Shown in pieces: positions 7,235 through 11,069 of a stretch of DNA of 11,069 bases. A program made the translations under genes and the position numbers. The notes under the pieces were generated by a model, which saw only the letters and a program-made list of their open reading frames with translations, did no database searches and was not told the origin of the DNA. The stretch is taken from NCBI GenBank assembly GCA_004000155.1, contig RCSS01000711.1, positions 6,797 to 17,865 on the forward strand. Reading direction: 5' to 3'. Source of the DNA: Tubulinosema ratisbonensis. Lineage: Eukaryota; Microsporidia; Tubulinosematidae. Positions within the stretch are counted from its first letter, which is position 1, and the number at the start of each line of letters is the position of its first letter.

Positions 7235-7238
7235 CCCC
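7235..7238 (+). promoter_or_regulatory. CCCC start-proximal motif of the eIF2-gamma gene
   Basis: CCCC lies 7 bases upstream of the ATG, in TTACCCCTTAATTC, after a long run of only A and T (about 7190-7230). It is a typical microsporidian CCC-like signal and supports the start at 7246 over the second Met at residue 7. Confidence 0.65.
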
Positions 7239-7245
7239 TTAATTC

Positions 7246-8607
7246 ATGGATTATAATAAAATAATGCAAAACCAACCAACAATTAACATTGGCACAATTG
7301 GTCACGTAGCACACGGCAAATCAACATTAGTCAATGCAATAAGTTCAGTAAAAACAGTAAAATTTAAATCTGAATTAGAAAAAAACATTACTATAAAATT
7401 AGGTTACGCTAATACAAAAATATATAAATGTAATAATAATGATTGTCCCAGGCCTGATTGTTACCAATCTTATAAAAGTTCTAGTAAAAATAATTTAAAG
7501 TGTAAACGAGAAGGATGTTCAGGGGAATTAATTTTAGTAAAACATATTTCTTTTGTAGATTGNCCTGGCCATGACGTATTAATGACAACTATGATAAATG
7601 GTACAGCTGTGATGGATGCTGCTATACTTATGATAGCTGCTAATGAAAAATGTCCACAAAAACAAACTGTTGAACATTTATTTGCATTAGAAAAGACTGA
7701 TTTATCTAAAATTATCGTGGTCCAAAATAAAATTGACTTAATTTCACGTGAGAAATGTTTAGAACAACAAGAAGAAATAGAAAAATTCTTAAAAAATACT
7801 AAAGCAGAAGAAAGTCCGATAATTCCAGTATCAGGNCAATACAAATTAAATATCAATGCNGTACTTGATTATATAGTAAACTATATTCCTGATACTTTAA
7901 GAGATATTAAATTGCNACCAAGATTATTGATAATTAGATCATTTGATGTTAATTTACCAGGATGTGATATTAATAATTTGACGGGAGGTGTGATAGGAGG
8001 TAGCTTATTGTCAGGCAAACTCAGATTAGGGGATGAAATTGAAATAAGACCCGGCATTATTTTGAAAAAAGATAATAAATTTAAAATTATACCATTAATT
8101 TCTAAAATAATTTCACTAAAGACAGAAAATATTTCTTTAGAAGAAGCTTTTCCAGGCGGGTTAATAGCAATAGGCACAGAAATAGATCCTTCTTGTTGTA
8201 TATCGGATGGATTATCTGGTAATGTTTTGGGACTAAAAAATAAATTACCAAACGTGTATGATAACTTAACAATGAACTATGAAATATTTGATATTTTTCT
8301 TTCTAAAAACGAGAAAGAATATAAAAATTTAGAATTGAATGAATTATTTCTTTTAAATATAGGCAGCTGTTCTTTTAATGCGATGCTTGTACAAAAATCT
8401 GAAGACAATTTAATATTTGATTTACACAAACCAGTGTGTTGTGATTTAGGAGAGAAGGTAACCATTTCTAAAAAGATATCAAATCACTGGAGATTGATTG
8501 GGATTGGTAAGATTCTAGACGGTAATGTGATTGAACCTGAATATGATATTGATTTTCTTTCTTTGACATCTTTAGGATTGGAAATAATGAATTTTAAAAA
8601 TAATTAA
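7246..8607 (+). CDS. GCD11: Translation initiation factor eIF2, gamma subunit
   Basis: A 453-aa GTPase that carries initiator Met-tRNA to the 40S ribosome as the core of the eIF2 heterotrimer. G-domain motifs: G1 GHVAHGKST (19-27), the conserved [10 protein letters not shown] (47-56) that covers the switch region, G3 VDxPGHD (104-110, with N at 7563 leaving TGN, almost surely Cys), G4 NKID (161-164) and G5 SGQ (196-198; N at 7836 is GGN, so Gly). A cysteine knuckle between G1 and G3 has C62, C67, C72, C86 and C91, including CPRPDCY as in eukaryotic eIF2-gamma. Domain II shows RSFDVN (231-236), [11 protein letters not shown] (247-257) and EIRPG (266-270). Domain III ends with the conserved [10 protein letters not shown] (414-423). 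The long N-terminal extension of yeast Gcd11 is absent. N at 7860 is GCN (Ala205), and N at 7916 is probably CCA (Pro224). It is isolated, with decayed DNA on both sides. Confidence 0.97.
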   Translation: MDYNKIMQNQPTINIGTIGHVAHGKSTLVNAISSVKTVKFKSELEKNITIKLGYANTKIYKCNNNDCPRPDCYQSYKSSSKNNLKCKREGCSGELILVKHISFVDXPGHDVLMTTMINGTAVMDAAILMIAANEKCPQKQTVEHLFALEKTDLSKIIVVQNKIDLISREKCLEQQEEIEKFLKNTKAEESPIIPVSXQYKLNINXVLDYIVNYIPDTLRDIKLXPRLLIIRSFDVNLPGCDINNLTGGVIGGSLLSGKLRLGDEIEIRPGIILKKDNKFKIIPLISKIISLKTENISLEEAFPGGLIAIGTEIDPSCCISDGLSGNVLGLKNKLPNVYDNLTMNYEIFDIFLSKNEKEYKNLELNELFLLNIGSCSFNAMLVQKSEDNLIFDLHKPVCCDLGEKVTISKKISNHWRLIGIGKILDGNVIEPEYDIDFLSLTSLGLEIMNFKNN

Positions 8608-9037
8608 AAAGTCGGTAATTTAGATTTAATTTTTTTATTTCAAAAAGATTTGAAGTCAAAAGGCTTAGTTTTTTGAAGATAAAAAGAATTTCTGTTTTTT
8701 CAAATGTCTAATTTAACCAAAAATACAAAAGAGGAAAATTTAATTTCTTTCTCAAAATTTTATAAATCATCTGTGAAAAAAGAAATTATAATAAAAATGT
8801 TTTAACCCTTTTAGTAATATTCTTTTAAATCAGCCAAATAATTATAAATGTGCTTAATTTAACATAGATCTAATTCTTTTTTATAAATAAAACAAGAAAA
8901 CTATTTAAATAAATTAAATCTAAATATACATTTTGGTAATTTTTTATTCAGATTAAATGAAAATCTTGAGAAAAAATCATTAAATATAATGTGAATAAAC
9001 AATTTAAATGAAAAAAAATCAAAACTCATAAGAATGA
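8608..9037. other. AT-rich downstream region of the eIF2-gamma gene
   Basis: This contains the 3' end of the eIF2-gamma transcript. The only notable items are a 33-codon ATG-started ORF at 8704-8805, listed separately, and a CCCTTTT at 8806-8812 that is not followed by a nearby ATG. No tRNA or rRNA sequence was recognised. Confidence 0.4.
8704..8805 (+). CDS. 33-aa small ORF, doubtful
   Basis: An ATG-started frame beginning MSNLTKNTKEEN and ending in KKEIIIKMF. The composition is polar at the N-terminus and hydrophobic-basic at the end. It is more protein-like than most short AT-rich frames, but no family is recognisable and no C-rich start motif is seen. It could be a remnant of a longer gene. 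It is probably not functional. Confidence 0.15.
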   Translation: MSNLTKNTKEENLISFSKFYKSSVKKEIIIKMF

Positions 9038-9092
9038 TTTTTTTTTGTTGCCTAAGGATGGGAAATTTATACGAAGATCTTTTCGCTATACC
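9038..9092 (+). repeat. Dispersed repeat, copy B with terminal GTTGCC (left inverted end)
   Basis: A T-run (9038-9046) leads into GTTGCCTAAGGATGGG and then ATACGAAGATCTTTT. It is homologous to copy A (about 36/41) and, in inverse orientation, to the sequence ending at 9597 (about 30/41). The outermost 15 bases, TTTTTTTGTTGCCTA (9040-9054), are a perfect inverted match to 9583-9597. This resembles the terminal inverted repeat of a DNA transposon. Confidence 0.6.
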
Positions 9093-9123
9093 TTCTTTAT
9101 AAGAATATTTATACCTAGTCGAC

Positions 9124-9149
9124 GGAAACATGCGGTAATATATGTTTCC
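9124..9149. repeat. 8-bp hairpin GGAAACAT/ATGTTTCC
   Basis: GGAAACAT (9124-9131) and ATGTTTCC (9142-9149) are perfect inverted repeats with a 10-base loop, next to the 22-bp inverted copy E. It is followed at once by the palindromic CCATAC-TTAG-GTATGG (9149-9164). The cluster of palindromes fits a transposon end or a cruciform-prone site. Confidence 0.5.
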
Positions 9150-9160
9150 CATACTTAGGT
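9139..9160 (-). repeat. Inverted copy E of the repeat core
   Basis: On the minus strand this reads ACCTAAGTATGGGAAACATA and two further bases. It matches 9050-9071 on the plus strand at 18 of 22 positions. The two copies face each other across 67 bp, so a transcript or single strand could fold into a stem. The surrounding 9110-9215 is clearly richer in G+C than its flanks. Confidence 0.55.
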
Positions 9161-9376
9161 ATGGCTCAAGATACTGCGAGCCTTTCACCCGCCAAAACCC
9201 ACGCCCGTATAAAAATGATTCATAAAAAATATCAGGGTCATCAAATAATTGATTATTAAAGTATTAGGTATTAGAACTCGCATATTTAAAATAATCTAAA
9301 ATTTGAAAAAAAATCTTTGTTTAAAGTAAAATTGGAGAATCTTGAATATTAAGCAATTAGAAATACCTTAAATGAA

Positions 9377-9520
9377 ATGATATTAGAAGATCAAACAATA
9401 AAATTTCAAAGGAAATTAAGACTTTCTTGTTTGCTAACAATTAAATTGATATTACGGGCTTTATTTCAATACATAAAATTTGTGAGTAAATCTATTTTTG
9501 ACACCGTATGTTTCTTATAA
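9377..9520 (+). CDS. 47-aa basic-hydrophobic ORF inside the candidate element, doubtful
   Basis: An ATG-started frame beginning MILEDQTIKFQRKLRLSC and ending FDTVCFL. It could be a remnant of the element's own gene, since a frame just after its stop continues into the right-hand repeat. No transposase motif can be seen. It lacks a C-rich start motif. Treat it as a relic or chance ORF. Confidence 0.15.
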   Translation: MILEDQTIKFQRKLRLSCLLTIKLILRALFQYIKFVSKSIFDTVCFL

Positions 9521-9545
9521 ATAGGTTTTTTTATTTTTTATAAAA

Positions 9546-9597
9546 GGTGAAGCAAGAGATTTTTGTATTGATTTCTCACCACTAGGCAACAAAAAAA
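9546..9597 (-). repeat. Dispersed repeat, copy C (right inverted end)
   Basis: Inverse of copy B: read on the minus strand it starts TTTTTTTGTTGCCTA and continues with a diverged core ending in a CTTCACC-like tail, about 30 of 41 identical to copy B. It has the same orientation as copies A and E. Confidence 0.55.
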
Positions 9598-9620
9598 CAA
9601 AATTTTCAAATTTATTTAGG

Positions 9621-9839
9621 ACTCATCTAAAAATATTATCGCTGTTATTTTTCATTCTTATTATTTTAATTGAAATAATCTTTTGTCTAAATTTATGAGT
9701 CTGATTTAAAAATTGGGTTTTTATCAATAAACTGGTCAAACTATATTTCTCATTTAAAATTCTTTCATTGTTGTATAAGTAATTTTTCTTTTTTCTCTTT
9801 TTCAATCAATTTTTCAATTTTTGCAAAGATGTTTGCCAT
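9621..9839 (-). pseudogene. Short frameshifted ORF, helical and charged
   Basis: On the minus strand an ATG at 9839 opens MANIFAKIEKLIEKEKKEKL and then hits TGA at 9765-9767. A second frame overlapping it continues as YNNERILNEKYSLTSLLIKT and further to a stop near 9623. The two halves together look like one small charged helical protein broken by a single frameshift in the A-run around 9780-9800. The second frame has only a TTG, not an ATG, at its own start. It could be a sequencing homopolymer error or a relic. No family is recognised. Confidence 0.3.
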
Positions 9840-9859
9840 TTTCTCTATTAAATTGAAAT

Positions 9860-10366
9860 ATATTTGGAAAGCTTGGGATTAATTTTTAGACCTTTGCAAA
9901 ATATTTTTGGAATCAAAATATTATGTTTTTACTTAATTATTTGTAATTCTATACAAAGAGGAAATATTTACTATAATTTTTGTAGCAATATTAAATTCGC
10001 AGTAATTAAAGATTTATAAATATTTATTTTTAAACCAAATCTCTACTTGTTCTCATAAATGATATAACTTAAAATATTTATTTATACTACATCTTTTTTT
10101 GATATTTTATCTTTTCGCGAAATTCTATTTACAGTAAAAAAAATTGAATCAAATTTCAGAAAAACTTACTACAAGAGGCATCAAATACCAATACTTATTT
10201 AATAAAATTTTTTTTTGCAAATACACACATATTATAAAATCAATAAATTTTAAGAAAAGATTGTATTGAACTTACATAAATATTTTTCCTCTATATTTCT
10301 TTACAAAATGTATGTTATTATATATTAAAATAAAATTTATTTGTTCCAAGAAGAAACACAGAGCAT
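9860..10366. other. Featureless AT-rich intergenic DNA
   Basis: I see no ORF above about 20 codons with gene-like composition, no tRNA or rRNA sequence and no clear repeat. A few isolated C/G-containing words (for example TTTTCGCGAAA near 10112-10121, a short palindrome) are the only deviations. Confidence 0.4.
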
Positions 10367-10510
10367 ATGTTTTCGTATGAATCGATGAATCAGCTTTTAA
10401 GAGCAAAAAGTCTATTATTAGCTAAAAGCTTTTATTCATCACTGTTGATTATTCTAGTCTACCTTACCTTGCAGGCTTTGGTGACAGGTGTAGTACATTA
10501 TTCAAATTAA
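10367..10510 (+). CDS. 47-aa putative single-span membrane protein
   Basis: An ATG-to-TAA frame beginning MFSYESMNQLLRAKSLLLAK, followed by a hydrophobic stretch (about residues 24-44, SSLLIILVYLTLQALVTGVV) and ending HYSN. The layout is a short cytosolic N-terminus with net positive charge near the membrane, one membrane span and almost no lumenal tail, as in small tail-anchored or accessory membrane subunits. Codons such as CTG, GTC, TAC and ACC are unusual for this AT-rich background, and G+C content rises exactly over the frame, which favours real constraint. No C-rich motif lies directly before the ATG, and the frame is open upstream to 10331. It may be an intact small gene or a surviving fragment of a larger membrane protein. 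I do not recognise it. Confidence 0.4.
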   Translation: MFSYESMNQLLRAKSLLLAKSFYSSLLIILVYLTLQALVTGVVHYSN

Positions 10511-10842
10511 AAATATATTAGTTAAAAATCAATATTTAATACATAAATTCTAAAAGTATTGTACATTCCTTTTATGATACAAACTCCATATTAAAATACT
10601 TAAACATTTTAACTGTAAATAAATACATTGGTTGATGTCAAAAAGTTCAAGTTTTTCAAATTAAAGATTTAAAAATTTTAAACATATAAACCAAAAACTT
10701 ATTTCAAATCAATCGATTATGCCATATTTAGATGATTTCTTCTACTTTATCACTTGTTTACAACTATGATGTTGAAAACCTTTAAAATAAAAATAATAAG
10801 CCATTTAAATACTATAAACAGTTACATTTAAAAGTTAATTTC
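10511..10842. other. AT-rich intergenic DNA
   Basis: No gene-like frame is visible apart from a 16-codon ATG frame at 10719-10769, rejected as chance. No RNA gene or repeat was recognised. Confidence 0.4.
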
Positions 10843-10855
10843 TTATAAATTAAAT

Positions 10856-11067
10856 TTATTGATCATGTAAAAAATTCGTAACTTTAGAATATAAATAATT
10901 GTCAATATATTCATACAATTTTTCTTGTAAATACATTTTGTCATTTTCATTTTTACTATTATTTTGAAAATAGGTAAGATAAAATTATCACTGAAATAGT
11001 TCTTATTCTTACTAAAGAAAACAGATAGGATGATTGCAGTACAACTATTTTTTAGCCTTAATAAATA
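10856..11067 (-). pseudogene. Possible 3' end of a gene entering from the right edge, with a frameshift
   Basis: Reading leftwards from the window edge, a frame open from 11067 gives YLLRLKNSCTAIILSVFFSK, then NKNYFSDNFILPIFK. Near 10961-10970 (an A/T homopolymer) the protein-like reading moves to another frame: NNSKNENDKMYLQEKLYEYI, then DNYLYSKVTNFLHDQ, stop at 10856-10858. Without a shift the first frame runs on to a stop at 10843-10845, but its residues become hydrophobic and basic, as expected off-frame. One missing base in the A-run would join the halves. The start would lie outside the window. No family is recognised. Confidence 0.35.
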
Positions 11068-11069
11068 AC

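Larger units (their letters stand above)
9040..9597. mobile_element. Candidate degenerate DNA transposon or MITE with terminal inverted repeats
   Basis: The 558-bp stretch is bounded by inverted ends: 15 bp perfect, with weaker similarity continuing to about 50 bp. Terminal bases follow the pattern T-run, GTTGCC, TAAG, ATGGGAAA, which recalls Tc1/mariner-type terminal repeats. That assignment is an inference. The inside has no transposase ORF. It holds the GC-richer palindromic block at 9110-9215 and a 47-aa frame at 9377-9520. No clear target-site duplication is visible outside the poly-T/poly-A ends. Another related copy lies at 6447-6487. Confidence 0.4.

Noticed and set aside
7470..8465. 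Three minus-strand open frames (7470-7856, 7881-8177, 8277-8465)
   Set aside because: They lie antisense inside the eIF2-gamma gene, which is confirmed by its GTPase motifs. Their sequences show no family features.
8901..9188. 95-codon minus-strand frame
   Set aside because: It opens with GTG, not ATG, and crosses copies B and E of the inverted repeat. The palindromes explain its sequence better than a protein does.
10719..10769. Short frame containing YLDDF, like the reverse transcriptase YxDD motif
   Set aside because: Only 16 codons long, with no other reverse transcriptase motif nearby. A chance match.
1..11069. CRISPR arrays, rRNA genes, tRNA genes, multi-gene defence or biosynthetic system
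   Set aside because: No regularly spaced repeats, rRNA core sequences or foldable tRNAs were seen. The genes are unrelated eukaryotic housekeeping genes.

Overview
The window looks like nuclear DNA of a microsporidian, most likely from the Nosema/Vairimorpha group. The reasons are very high A+T content, short intronless eukaryotic genes packed closely together, several proteins slightly shorter than their yeast or human counterparts, and C-rich blocks (CCC/CCCC) just upstream of some start codons, a known microsporidian start-proximal signal. The species is an inference. Scattered N bases fall inside genes. Several still give a defined residue (GGN = Gly, GCN = Ala).

Layout. The left part (1-6081) is gene-dense. 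Minus strand, right to left: an RRM/SR-like RNA-binding protein (2419-3246), a DusA-type tRNA-dihydrouridine synthase (1392-2363) and a Ste24-type CAAX prenyl protease (22-1254). A 251-bp divergent promoter region carrying two CCAAT boxes separates the RRM gene from a plus-strand 3-hydroxyacyl-CoA dehydratase (PHS1/HACD, 3498-4070). Converging on the latter are an NF-YC/HAP5 histone-fold transcription factor (4144-4512) and an unrecognised 484-aa beta-rich protein (4627-6081). A decayed 1.16-kb stretch follows, with a probable frameshifted pseudogene (about 6644-7095) and one copy of a dispersed repeat. Next is the gamma subunit of translation initiation factor eIF2 (7246-8607). The last 2.46 kb has no confident gene. 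It holds an inverted-repeat structure that looks like a degenerate DNA transposon or MITE (about 9040-9597), three small ORFs, a frameshifted short ORF, and the possible 3' end of a minus-strand gene entering from the right edge.

The genes do not form one pathway. They are housekeeping functions: translation initiation, tRNA modification, mRNA binding, very-long-chain fatty acid elongation, prenyl-protein maturation and transcription. Two observations stand out. The Dus enzyme is of the bacterial DusA type, which suggests horizontal transfer. The gene for NF-YC, a subunit of the CCAAT-binding complex, lies near promoters that themselves carry CCAAT boxes. I found no convincing new multi-gene system. 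The best leads for novelty are the repeat family, the 47-aa membrane-type ORF at 10367 and the unrecognised 484-aa protein.
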